From positions 1 through 64,000 of the forward strand of contig CBDCTW010000001.1 in assembly GCA_965222425.1 (NCBI GenBank): a stretch of 64,000 nt of DNA, written 5' to 3'. The stretch is from CBDCNP01 sp965222425. GTDB lineage: Bacteria > Acidobacteriota > Vicinamibacteria > Marinacidobacterales > DATDRI01. Position numbers and translations under genes: made by a program. Positions 36,388 through 44,261 of this stretch are shown in pieces. Under the pieces are notes generated by a model that had not been told where the DNA came from, ran no database searches, and saw nothing but the letters and a program-made list of their open reading frames with translations. Numbering within the stretch: position 1 is the first letter of the stretch; the number at the start of each line of letters is the position of its first letter.

Positions 36388-36726
36388 TTAGGCTCCGATG
36401 ATCTCATTCAGACCCTCTACAACTTGCGCGAGCTCCTCCGGACCGGCTCGGGCCATTCGCCTGCCGATTCTTTCGACTGCCAAGGTTCGGATTTGACTGA
36501 TCTTGATCCACGACCTCTTCGGAAGCCCCTTGGCGTCACACTTCAGAGTGAGCGGAAAGCCCGCGCGCTGAGGCACGCTTGTCAGGGCGACGGCAATGAC
36601 GGTCCCTGACCGCTCGTTGAAAACCTCTTGACTGAGAACAAGAACCGGACGATTGCCGGCCTGCTCTCGTCCCCGGATTGGGTTTAGGTCAGCCCAACGA
36701 ATCTCCCCCCTTAGTATTCTGGCCAT
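36388..36726 (-). CDS. mazF: MazF/PemK-family toxin endoribonuclease
   Basis: 112 residues. The first motif GEIRWADLNPIRGREQAGNRPVLVLSQ with conserved Gly-Arg-Glu and RPVLV is the MazF fold signature, followed by TVIAVALTSVPQRAG and the C-terminal KISQIRTLAVERIGRRM. Such toxins cut mRNA at short motifs in the cytoplasm. It begins 16 nt inside the antitoxin gene, so the pair is co-translated, antitoxin first. Confidence 0.9.
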   Translation of the reverse strand: MARILRGEIRWADLNPIRGREQAGNRPVLVLSQEVFNERSGTVIAVALTSVPQRAGFPLTLKCDAKGLPKRSWIKISQIRTLAVERIGRRMARAGPEELAQVVEGLNEIIGA

Positions 36727-36959
36727 TCCGCCAAACCCTCTGACACTCCTTCCTCCGCGAGGCCCTTTTCAAAAACCGGATCGAGCTTGGCGCACTCTCG
36801 TGCCAGGCGACTTCGCTCCAGGCGTTCTAGCTTTTCGGAGACAGCTTCTTCGATCGCCTGGCTCCGATTGGGGAAAAATTCTTCCTCAACGAGTCTATCC
36901 AAACGCGCGAGCGTCGCCTCATTTAAAGAAATTGCTATTTTCGCCCGGGACATCTTCAC
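36711..36959 (-). CDS. Ribbon-helix-helix antitoxin partnered with MazF
   Basis: 82 residues. KIAISLNEATLARLDRLVEEEFFPNRSQAIEEAVSEKLE is a ribbon-helix-helix DNA-binding domain of the MazE/CopG type. The acidic C-terminus (PVFEKGLAEEGVSEGLAEWPEY) would be the toxin-neutralising tail. The frame opens at a GTG (MKMSR); an in-frame ATG two codons later is equally possible, since AGGAG lies 3 and 9 nt before them. Expected to autorepress at the palindrome 36974-36994. Confidence 0.85.
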   Translation of the reverse strand: MKMSRAKIAISLNEATLARLDRLVEEEFFPNRSQAIEEAVSEKLERLERSRLARECAKLDPVFEKGLAEEGVSEGLAEWPEY

Positions 36960-36973
36960 ACGCTCCTCTTGAC

Positions 36974-36994
36974 GGTATGATAATACTTCATACC
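36974..36994 (-). promoter_or_regulatory. Palindromic operator of the MazEF-type operon
   Basis: A perfect 7-bp inverted repeat GGTATGA-7-TCATACC, 15 nt upstream of the antitoxin start. On the minus strand it contains TATTAT, a fair -10 element. A dimer of the ribbon-helix-helix antitoxin sitting here would cover the promoter, the usual autoregulation of such pairs. Confidence 0.7.
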
Positions 36995-37096
36995 CAATCG
37001 AAGGTCAAGTGGGAGTGTGAGCCACTGAGAAGGCTCAAGGTTTTATCCGACATCACCTCGACCGACTCCAAACGTCCTCCTCTTAATGACGTTCCA

Positions 37097-37510
37097 CTAT
37101 TCCAGGCGCTTCGCGAGGTACTTAGAACCCGACGGAAAGTAAATAGTCAGATTGTCTCCGTCGACCTCGAAAGTTGCTTCTTCCGGGACATCCTTCCCGT
37201 AGAAGATCGGTTCTTTCTTGTCGCCGGGGCGGATGTGGATTTGGACCTGCTGCTGGAAAGTGACCTTGTTTCCATCGATGGTGTAGGTTCCGGCGTTTGC
37301 GTTGGAGTCGTCCATTTCTCCGCCCGAGAAGCTGGAGTAGGCGGTGCCTGCGAAGTAGTTCTCTGTAAATATAGTAATGCCGTCCAGCGCATGGCTCTTG
37401 CCTTCGACGACATAAGTATGCGTGTCCCAGACACCGATGAGCCTATTTTCCGAGGCTTCTAGAGTTTGGGAGAATAGAACGAGAAACGCGACGAGAACTA
37501 ATTTCTTCAT
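37097..37510 (-). CDS. Small exported lipocalin-like protein
   Basis: 137 residues. Signal peptide MKKLVLVAFLVLFSQTLEASE and a GGAGG ribosome site eight bases before the ATG. The mature beta-rich part (RLIGVWDTHTYVVEG, AGTYTIDGNKVTFQQQV, FEVDGDNLTIYFPSGSKYLAKRLE) parallels the protein at 26250, including a PS...L..R.E end. Head-to-head with the 37625 gene, another member of the family, sharing the 114-nt upstream region. Function unknown. Confidence 0.72.
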   Translation of the reverse strand: MKKLVLVAFLVLFSQTLEASENRLIGVWDTHTYVVEGKSHALDGITIFTENYFAGTAYSSFSGGEMDDSNANAGTYTIDGNKVTFQQQVQIHIRPGDKKEPIFYGKDVPEEATFEVDGDNLTIYFPSGSKYLAKRLE

Positions 37511-37624
37511 GACACCTCCTTCTCAAGGTTCATCTTATAGCCGAATCGAGCATTTTAAAAGGGATTGACAGGGCGGAACGTCGCTGGTAGGGTGCGCGCT
37601 GAAAGCAGCGAAAGGAGAGGCCTA

Positions 37625-38329
37625 GTGAAACGATTACGTCTCACGGTGGTGCTCGCAGCACTGCTGGTCTCAGCGAGTACGTTGGCACATGAGCCAGAGG
37701 AGTCGGTCGAAGAGATGGTGCAAGGTCTTTGGTCTTATACGACGATTCAGTCCCAGGGGCAGGAGCAGACGCCCATCGTAGGTCTCTTCCTTTTTCATGA
37801 CGGACATTTTGTTCAACAAGCGATAGGAGGAGCGGGGCCTCTCGAGGATCAGGTGGGGCAAGCGCATGCCGGCGCCTATCGGGTAGACGGGGATGCGCTC
37901 AAGCTGTTAGCCGATCTGGGACTGGTCGTGTTCCCTGACGCGGAGGAGCCGCTGGCCGAGAATCGTGAGGGACAACACGATCTGGTCGTAGAGCGAGAGG
38001 GCGACGAGCTTACCGTCACTTTTGGAACTAGTACGATCCAGAAGTTCAAGAGAGTAAGTGATGGAGAGGCGCAAATCTGGAGTCTCGACCGCGGCTATCT
38101 AGCGCTTACCGATAACCATTTCATTTTGGTGGCCACACCGGAAGGCGAAGCGATAGCCGGCTCGGGCACCTTCGTGCGAGACGGGGACTCGATTCGTCTC
38201 ACCGCCAAACGCTGGTTCTCGGTCAAGGGTGATGACGTATCCTACAAGCAAGATCACTCGGTCGAGGCGAGCTTCGACGGGCAAACTTTTTCTATCAAGA
38301 ACGGACCGTCGTTCAAGGTGAAACAATAG
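37625..38329 (+). CDS. Exported two-domain lipocalin-like protein
   Basis: 234 residues from the GTG at 37625, six bases after AAAGGAGAGG; the frame opens 60 nt earlier. Signal peptide with cleavage near TLAHE. The first half (QGLWSYTTIQSQG, GHFVQQAI, HAGAYRVDGDALKL, REGDELTVTFGTSTIQKFKRV) and the second half (IWSLDRGYLALTDNHFILVA, GSGTFVRDGDSIRLT, FDGQTFSIKNGPSFKV) repeat the same pattern, so it looks like a tandem duplication of the domain found singly at 26250 and 37097. Divergent from 37097. Function unknown. Confidence 0.68.
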   Translation: MKRLRLTVVLAALLVSASTLAHEPEESVEEMVQGLWSYTTIQSQGQEQTPIVGLFLFHDGHFVQQAIGGAGPLEDQVGQAHAGAYRVDGDALKLLADLGLVVFPDAEEPLAENREGQHDLVVEREGDELTVTFGTSTIQKFKRVSDGEAQIWSLDRGYLALTDNHFILVATPEGEAIAGSGTFVRDGDSIRLTAKRWFSVKGDDVSYKQDHSVEASFDGQTFSIKNGPSFKVKQ

Positions 38330-38340
38330 CGGCGGGCAGA

Positions 38341-39132
38341 CTAGCGTCGACAAAAAGCCATCAGGTGCCAGCCTAGCGGCCGAACCAAGGGCCGTGGGAG
38401 GAGTTGGAAGGGGCCAACGAAGAGATTGTTGTAAATGAAGCCCTTCCATCCGCCGTGGAGCCGGGAGCGAACCGGAAATCGCTCGGGAACGATGCGGACT
38501 CCGGCGAAGTCGCTCAATAACTGCCGAAACTCCCCAATCGAGAACTTTCGCAAGACTGGTGCATCCTCGTGCTCGAGCGGAACCTTCATCAGCTTGGAGA
38601 GCCCGTTCAACCAAGAGATGCGGTTATAGACCATGAAAATGGCTTCACCGTCGGGTGCCAAAACTCTTCGGCACTCCGAGACCATCTTGCCGGGATCGGC
38701 CGTGTACTGCAAGACCCCGTGGGCATAGACGACGTCGAACGAGCCGTCTTCGAAGGGGAGATCTTCTCCATTGGCAAGATGAAGCTCGACGGAGACCGCC
38801 GAGGAATCGGTGTTCTTCTGGGCAAGATCTAGAGCGGTACTGGAGAAATCGACTCCGACCGCGTGCGCTCCTCCTTTGGCGAAGCGAACAAGGTCCGTAC
38901 CAATTCCGCACCCGACCTCGAGTAGACGTCTTCCTTGATGGCCGAAAAAGTCGACGAGCTTGGGGAGATATCGCAGTTTGTCAAATCGATATTCGTCGAG
39001 GTCGGCGAAGAACTCCGGCGTCCCCGGCTCATGGGAGGTCATTTCGAGATCGTGGATCCGCTCGTTCCAGTATTTCTGGATTCGTCCCAACTGCGAAGCG
39101 GGATCGAACGTTGTGGCGGTCTCCGACGGCAT
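38341..39132 (-). CDS. SAM-dependent methyltransferase
   Basis: 263 residues, class I fold. The SAM-binding motif is LLEVGCGIGTDLVRFAKGGAHAVGVDFSS at about 71-100; motif II is DLPFEDGSFDVVYAHGVLQYTADPGKM. The N-terminal WNERIHDLEMTSHEPGTPEFFADLDEYRFDKL is typical of a family near sugar or lipid loci. Divergent from glycerol-3-phosphate dehydrogenase. Target molecule unknown. Confidence 0.85.
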   Translation of the reverse strand: MPSETATTFDPASQLGRIQKYWNERIHDLEMTSHEPGTPEFFADLDEYRFDKLRYLPKLVDFFGHQGRRLLEVGCGIGTDLVRFAKGGAHAVGVDFSSTALDLAQKNTDSSAVSVELHLANGEDLPFEDGSFDVVYAHGVLQYTADPGKMVSECRRVLAPDGEAIFMVYNRISWLNGLSKLMKVPLEHEDAPVLRKFSIGEFRQLLSDFAGVRIVPERFPVRSRLHGGWKGFIYNNLFVGPFQLLPRPLVRPLGWHLMAFCRR

Positions 39133-39195
39133 TCAACCTCCAAGCGTGGACTTTATTATAGTATCTGTTTAGTAGAAGAAAGTGCCCCTAAAGAG

Positions 39196-40830
39196 ATGAA
39201 GCGAGAACTCTCCTCTTTCGAAAACCAGGAGTTCGATCTAGTCATCGTCGGGGCCGGTGTCTACGGAGCGGCTGCCGCATGGGATGCCGCTCTCCGGGGG
39301 CTCTCGGTTGCTCTAGTGGATAAAGGCGATTTCGGCGGCGCCACTTCCTTCAACAACTTAAAGACGGTCCATGGCGGTCTCCGTTATCTTCAACAGGCCG
39401 ATCTACGCCGTATGCGGGAGTCGGTCCGGGAGCGACGGACGCTCATGCGGATAGCTCCGCACCTCGTCCACCCCCTGCTGATGCTCTTGCCGACCTACAA
39501 CGAAGGGATCCGTCGCCGTTCCTTACTGGGTGTCGCTCTGTTCTTGAATGACGTGGTGAGTTTCGATCGCAACCGGAATCTCGCTTCCGAGAAATTTCTG
39601 CCCCCGGGAAAGACCATCTCACGTGCCGAGTGCCAGCGATTGGTGCCCGGCGTCGAGGAACGAGGGTTGACCGGAGCTGCGCTTTGGTATGACGCGCAGA
39701 TCTATAACTCCGACCGTTTGACACTATCGTTCGTCCTGTCGGCCGACGAGGCAGGCGCACGCGTTGCGAACTACGTAGAAGCGACCGGCTTTCTCCGTGA
39801 GGGAAACCGGGTACGAGGAATCAAGGCCCGGGATCTCATCGGACAGACCGAGCTCGAGATCAAGGGACGTGCCGTCTTGAACGCCAGCGGGCCCTGGGTC
39901 GATCGCATGCTCGAAGGATTAGAAGACACGAGCCGACCACGTTTCTTTTATTTCTCGAAGGCGATGAACCTCGTCACGCGGCCCATCGTGGCGGACGTTG
40001 CGGTGGGCGTGACCAGCAGACGTAATCAGATCCTATTCGTTATTCCGTGGCGTGGCTTTTCGATGATTGGAACCACGCACGGCGTCTATGAAGGGGATCC
40101 CGACGACTTCGAGGCGACGGAAGAGGATATCCAAGAGCTGTTGGACGAAGTCAATAGCGGCTATCCGGCCGCCAAGCTACGCCGGGAGGACGTGCGTTTC
40201 GTGCACCGCGGGCTCCTTCCGAGGGTCCCGCAGGACAACAACAAGGGCGTCGCTCTCGTCAAGCAGTATCGGATTCACGATCACCGCCGAGAAGGTCTGG
40301 AGGGGCTTGTTAGCATGGTGGGCGTCAAATACACCACCGCCCGTTACGTGGCGGAAAAGGCGATCACTCGGATCTTCCACGTGCTTGGAAAAAAACCGCC
40401 GCCATCCCGCACCGCCAACACTCCCGTTTATGGAGGGGCGATCGAGAGTTTTTCGGATTTCCTGAGTCAGGAGAAGAAACGAAAGCCTCATGGTCTGGAC
40501 GATGAGATCGTGCGTCACCTCGTTTACACCTATGGCTCGGTGTACCGACGAACCCTGGAGTACATCGATGAAGATCCCGCATGCGCCCAGCCGGTGAAGG
40601 AAGGCGCGCCCGTTTTGAGAGCGGAAGTGATTCATGCGATCCGGGAGGAGCAGGCGATGGATCTCGCGAGCGTCATACTGCGACGCACCGAGCTCGGCTC
40701 GGCCGGTCACCCGGGAAGCATGTGCTTGAAATCATGTGCTGCGATCATGGCCGGCGAGCTGAAATGGGACGACGCCAGGGTGTCAGCCGAGATCCAACAG
40801 GTGGAAGAGATCTACCGGTGCCGGAGTTGA
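39196..40830 (+). CDS. glpD: Glycerol-3-phosphate dehydrogenase (FAD-dependent)
   Basis: 544 residues from ATG 39196, the start just before the FAD-binding fold; the frame is open upstream but carries no ribosome site. FAD motif DLVIVGAGVYGAAAAWDAALRGLSVALVDKGDFGGATS at about 13-50, then FNNLKTVHGGLRYLQQADLRRM, the GlpD signature. C-terminal cap domain around HGLDDEIVRHLVYTYGSVYRRTLEYI. Oxidises glycerol-3-phosphate to dihydroxyacetone phosphate, feeding electrons to quinone at the inner membrane. A -10 like TATAGT lies at 39157-39162. The 3' end is 22 nt from the left end of the IS630 element. Confidence 0.9.
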   Translation: MKRELSSFENQEFDLVIVGAGVYGAAAAWDAALRGLSVALVDKGDFGGATSFNNLKTVHGGLRYLQQADLRRMRESVRERRTLMRIAPHLVHPLLMLLPTYNEGIRRRSLLGVALFLNDVVSFDRNRNLASEKFLPPGKTISRAECQRLVPGVEERGLTGAALWYDAQIYNSDRLTLSFVLSADEAGARVANYVEATGFLREGNRVRGIKARDLIGQTELEIKGRAVLNASGPWVDRMLEGLEDTSRPRFFYFSKAMNLVTRPIVADVAVGVTSRRNQILFVIPWRGFSMIGTTHGVYEGDPDDFEATEEDIQELLDEVNSGYPAAKLRREDVRFVHRGLLPRVPQDNNKGVALVKQYRIHDHRREGLEGLVSMVGVKYTTARYVAEKAITRIFHVLGKKPPPSRTANTPVYGGAIESFSDFLSQEKKRKPHGLDDEIVRHLVYTYGSVYRRTLEYIDEDPACAQPVKEGAPVLRAEVIHAIREEQAMDLASVILRRTELGSAGHPGSMCLKSCAAIMAGELKWDDARVSAEIQQVEEIYRCRS

Positions 40831-40877
40831 TCGCTTAGTACGCTATCCCGAAAGTTCGGTGACGTATTTTTCAACGG

Positions 40878-41717
40878 TCAAGCGGCGGAAGCAAGACGAG
40901 GTTCGTATACGGCAAGGCGTTTCATCAGCTGTTTGAGGTCTTTGCGGGTGAATTTCCATTGAAAGGGTCGAGCGATGTCCTCGTAGTAGCGTTCGAACTT
41001 GGAAAGATGGAAAGGGATGTCGTCGGGTGCCAAGAAGTCGTTCGGGGTGAGGACCTTTCTTTGAACGATAGAGAAGAAGATCTCGACTTGATTGAGCCAG
41101 CTGGCATGGGTTGGGGTATGAACGAGTACGGAATTAGGCCACTGTTGCCGGAAGCGCTCGACAGAAGCTTTGCCGCGATGAATGGAAGCGTTATCGACGA
41201 TCCAGAAGACTCGCTTCGCGGTGCGATAGGGCTTGCGACGCATGACTTGCCCGACGAAGCGCTCGAAGGAGACGATCGTGCTCTTCGGTTCGCAATGACC
41301 GAAGACTTTCGCGCGGTGAACATCCCATGCGGCAAGGTAGTTCACCGTGCCTTCACGAGAGTACTCATGCTCGATGCGCATCGGCCGCCCTGGAGCCGTC
41401 GAAGTCGTCGGGTATGTGCGAAGCCGGCACTGGATACGGGGTTTCTCATCGGCGCTGATGACGAACTCGTTTCCAGAGAAGGGCTTACGACGCCAACGTC
41501 CTTGGTAGAGGTCGAGAATGGGAGCTGCTTTGGCTTCGAAGTCCGGGTCGCGCGGGAACACCCAGCTACGATGGGTCCAGGGCTTAATGGCGTCCTCACT
41601 CAACCAACGCCAGATGGTCGTCTGTCCGATGTTCGCCACGATCCCACGGTCGATCGCGGCTCGACGGAGGTCCGCGGTGCTGAGTCGTGAGAGCGGCAGT
41701 CCAGTTTGGTGCGGCAA
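40878..41717 (-). CDS. IS630-family transposase, catalytic frame
   Basis: 279 residues. The DDE triad is visible: first Asp in FVISADEKPRIQ near 89, second Asp in FWIVDNASIHRG near 172, and Glu in NQVEIFFSIVQRK near 210. The N-terminal SRLSTADLRRAAIDRGIVANIGQTTIWRWLSED is the second helix-turn-helix. The frame begins at TTG but belongs to the preceding frame 41719-42027, from which it is reached by a +1 shift at the C run (41754-41759 on the plus strand). Confidence 0.85.
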   Translation of the reverse strand: MPHQTGLPLSRLSTADLRRAAIDRGIVANIGQTTIWRWLSEDAIKPWTHRSWVFPRDPDFEAKAAPILDLYQGRWRRKPFSGNEFVISADEKPRIQCRLRTYPTTSTAPGRPMRIEHEYSREGTVNYLAAWDVHRAKVFGHCEPKSTIVSFERFVGQVMRRKPYRTAKRVFWIVDNASIHRGKASVERFRQQWPNSVLVHTPTHASWLNQVEIFFSIVQRKVLTPNDFLAPDDIPFHLSKFERYYEDIARPFQWKFTRKDLKQLMKRLAVYEPRLASAA

Positions 41718-41718
41718 C

Positions 41719-42027
41719 TCACACGCGAGAGCCTTTACGGCGACGACGACGGAGGGGGGAAAACTGGCCGGGCCGCCCCCGGCGGGGCTGCTCTTGCAGC
41801 CCTGCCAGGCGTTGGTCGAAAAAACGCTTCCGCCACTTGCTCACGATCTGTCGCGGAGTGTCGAGGCGCTCTCCAATCTCCTTGTTCGTCAGGCCTTCGG
41901 CGGCATACAGAATGATCTTTGCACGAACAACATCGATATACGGTGACGTATATGCTCTGGCTGTTTCTTCAAGGATATCGTGCTCGTCGACGGTCAACTC
42001 AATGTCAAACGGCGATTCTCTAGGCAT
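41719..42027 (-). CDS. IS630-family transposase, N-terminal helix-turn-helix frame
   Basis: 102 residues. Helix-turn-helix RAKIILYAAEGLTNKEIGERLDTPRQIVSKWRKRFFDQRL is the IS630 DNA-binding domain. After RPGQFS the true sequence, PPSVVVAVKALACELPHQTG, is found one base further on. The coding strand at the join reads TTTTCCCCCC, so either a one-base loss or insertion, or programmed +1 slippage on a CCC codon, joins the frames. Confidence 0.8.
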   Translation of the reverse strand: MPRESPFDIELTVDEHDILEETARAYTSPYIDVVRAKIILYAAEGLTNKEIGERLDTPRQIVSKWRKRFFDQRLAGLQEQPRRGRPGQFSPLRRRRRKGSRV

Positions 42028-42117
42028 TTATCTGCTCCAATGGGCAGAATCATGCCAGAGAGGCGCTCTTTCAGCAACTTAAATATACGTCACTGTACTT
42101 ATGAAAAAGACTACTTA

Positions 42118-43713
42118 GTGAGCGAGAACGGGCGGCGCCTCGGAACCTGGGCTAGTCTCCTCGAGGCCGCGAAGTCGCGGCGTACGCTCTTCGTTTCTCT
42201 TCTCTCCTTTTCTTCAGGGATGCCCCTTGGGCTCGTATGGTTCGCCATCCCCGACTGGATGCGGGACATCGGTGTCGACATCCGTGTCGTGGGGCTCATC
42301 ACTCTGGCCCAAGCACCCTGGACCTTCAAGTTCCTCTGGTCGCCCCTCGTGGATCGGTATGTCCCCCCGTTCCTCGGTCGGCGGGGAGGCTGGACTGCTA
42401 TCGCCCAGGTCGCTCTGTTCGTGTTGACGTTGATGCTCGCCGGAGTGGGCGATCACCCGGACTCGCTTTGGGTCGTGGGTGCTTTGGCACTGGCCATCGC
42501 TTTCGCATCGGCGACCCAAGACATCGCGATCGATGCCTACGCGGTGGATGTCCTCCGTCCGGACGAGCAGGGTGTGGCGGTGGGCGCCCGCATCGCTGTC
42601 TACCGGGCCGCGATGTTCGTGGCTGGCGGTTTGAGTATCACGCTGGCGGCAGCCTACTCCTGGTCGCTCGTCAATATCGGTCTGGCCCTGGCCTACCTAC
42701 CGATGCTCGTCATCACGTGGAAGGCACCGGAGCCCGAGGAGAAATTGGTTGCCCCGCAAACGCTCCGCGACGCGGTTTGGTTACCTTTCTTGGGATTTCT
42801 GAGCCGACACCGGGCGCTCGAGATCCTCGCGTTTGTTTTCTTTTACAAGTTCGCTGATCAGTTGGCTCAATCTCTGACCCGACCGTTCCTGATCGACATG
42901 GGGTACGACGCTTTCGATCGAGGCGTGGCACTCGCTTCAGTGGGAGCCGTTGCTACGATAGTGGGCGCATTCTTCGGTGGTGCGGTGACTACGGTGATCG
43001 GTCTGGGGCCTTCGCTTTGGGTCTTCGGATTACTTCAGGCGTTCTCGAACATCGGCTATTTCATCCTAGCGGGGAGCGAGCTTAGTCGCCCTCTCATGTA
43101 TGGAGCCACCGGTTTCGAACTGCTGACATCGGGTATGGGGACCGGCGCCTACTCGGTGCTACTCCTTCGCATGACGCAGAGGCGTTTTTCCGCGACGCAA
43201 TACGCTCTGTTTTCCAGTCTCTTCGGCCTACCGCGCCTCCTCGCCGGACCGATCAGTGGTTTTCTCGTCGATGCCATGGGTTGGAGGATGTTCTTCTTGT
43301 TCACGATACCCTGCTCGATCCCCGGGCTGGTGTTGCTTTCGCGCTTCGCCCCTTTCGGAGTGCGTGAGCCCAGGTTCGAGGTGAGACCACCTTCCAAGCT
43401 CGAGCCCCTTTCCGCTAAGCAGCTTTCTTTCAGAGGGTTGTTAGGGGGTATCGTCGGCGCGACAAGTGCCACGCTTTTGGTGGCGGCGCTCGCTGCTCTC
43501 AAGGCCACGAGGGCCGAGGGGACTTCTTTCGAAATCATGACCCCGCTTAGCGCGCTATTTCAGCCTGCGGGCGTTACGGGTTGGCTCCAGCTGTTGGGCA
43601 TCGCGCTCTTCGGTCTGACCTGCGCGCTGCTTACCGCGGCCGTGTTCGCGGCTCGTCACGGGGCGGGTGCGGTTGTTGCCGAGCTTTTCCGATCAGAAGA
43701 AGCGGGTCAGTAA
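42118..43713 (+). CDS. AmpG-like muropeptide/PAT-family MFS permease
   Basis: 531 residues from the GTG at 42118. About 12-14 membrane segments. TLFVSLLSFSSGMPLGLVWFAIPDWMRDIGVD at the start and LITLAQAPWTFKFLWSPLVDRYVPPFLGRRGGW match AmpG, which imports anhydro-muropeptides into the cytoplasm for recycling. ASATQDIAIDAYAVDVLRPDEQG is the second signature. The frame extends into the IS element without a plausible start, so the insertion has removed or replaced the original leader; no ribosome site is seen before the GTG. Confidence 0.85.
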   Translation: MSENGRRLGTWASLLEAAKSRRTLFVSLLSFSSGMPLGLVWFAIPDWMRDIGVDIRVVGLITLAQAPWTFKFLWSPLVDRYVPPFLGRRGGWTAIAQVALFVLTLMLAGVGDHPDSLWVVGALALAIAFASATQDIAIDAYAVDVLRPDEQGVAVGARIAVYRAAMFVAGGLSITLAAAYSWSLVNIGLALAYLPMLVITWKAPEPEEKLVAPQTLRDAVWLPFLGFLSRHRALEILAFVFFYKFADQLAQSLTRPFLIDMGYDAFDRGVALASVGAVATIVGAFFGGAVTTVIGLGPSLWVFGLLQAFSNIGYFILAGSELSRPLMYGATGFELLTSGMGTGAYSVLLLRMTQRRFSATQYALFSSLFGLPRLLAGPISGFLVDAMGWRMFFLFTIPCSIPGLVLLSRFAPFGVREPRFEVRPPSKLEPLSAKQLSFRGLLGGIVGATSATLLVAALAALKATRAEGTSFEIMTPLSALFQPAGVTGWLQLLGIALFGLTCALLTAAVFAARHGAGAVVAELFRSEEAGQ

Positions 43714-43792
43714 ACGCGCCATATTTCCACGGTTTGACTTCCGAGTCGGGCCCAATATATGGTGGGGCTCGAGCTCGACAGGAAGGAGAAGC

Positions 43793-44186
43793 GGTCACGC
43801 GCAACGGGATCATCGGGGGTTTTCTCTTGGTTTTCGTCGCCGGCTTTATGATCAGCCCGGCTCACGCACAGTCGAAGTATCCCACCATCTCGTACAAGCA
43901 AGCGGGAGATCATGTAGATCAGATCGTCCGAGTGCAGGGGACGATCCTCAAGATCAAGAAGGCAGGTGCAGGCGGTTATCTGTTTTTCAGCAACAACGAA
44001 TCGAAGTACGTCCGAGTCCTCATCCCGACCGACTACCTGCAAAACTTCGAGGGCGATCTGAAGTATCGCTACGTAGGAAAGAAGGTGGAGGTCCTGGCGA
44101 AGGTCCAACAGGATGGCCATCGGTTGCTTCTCGTGGTTGGGAAGCCGAAGTACATCAAGGTCCTGAAAGCGGAAGAGGCGACCTAG
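43793..44186 (+). CDS. Exported OB-fold protein with an abnormal start codon
   Basis: About 130 residues, signal peptide (NGIIGGFLLVFVAGFMISPAHAQ) and a small beta-barrel: ISYKQAGDHVDQIVRVQGTILKIKKAG near 31, then YLFFSNNESKYVRVLIP, YRYVGKKVEVLAKVQQDGHRLLLVVGKPKYIKV. This looks like an OB-fold of the exported, nucleic-acid-binding-like type. AAGGAG at 43783-43788 is at the right distance, but the codon that should start translation is GTC, not GTG. Either an error, a mutation, or initiation at ACG. Ends 60 nt from the convergent HNH gene. Function unknown. Confidence 0.6.
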
Positions 44187-44242
44187 CGTTGTAGCTAGGG
44201 ACCGGGAGTTGGCCGTCTGCTCTCTCGCGAAAAACTGACATC

Positions 44243-44261
44243 AAACTACGTCCCGGAAGTA
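44243..44261. repeat. 19-bp direct repeat, copy 1 (3' end of the HNH gene)
   Basis: Identical at 19 bases to 45750-45768, which lies on the other side of the HNH gene. This copy covers the last codons (TSGT) and TAG of the HNH reading frame. The repeat is in the same orientation in both places, with further partial similarity beyond it. Confidence 0.65.

Larger units (their letters stand above)
40852..42100 (-). mobile_element. IS630-family insertion sequence
   Basis: About 1.25 kb. The ends carry imperfect inverted repeats sharing AAGTNCRGTGACGTATWTTT, at roughly 40852-40871 on the left and 42081-42100 on the right. The transposase is read on the minus strand in two frames. The element lies between glpD and an AmpG-like permease gene, 22 nt after the first and 18 nt before the start of the second. 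I cannot see a clean TA duplication at the boundaries. Exact ends are therefore uncertain by a few bases. Confidence 0.75.

Noticed and set aside
36653..37462. Plus-strand frame of 269 codons over the MazEF pair and lipocalin-like gene
   Set aside because: Opposes three genes with good ribosome sites, and the product has no recognisable pattern.
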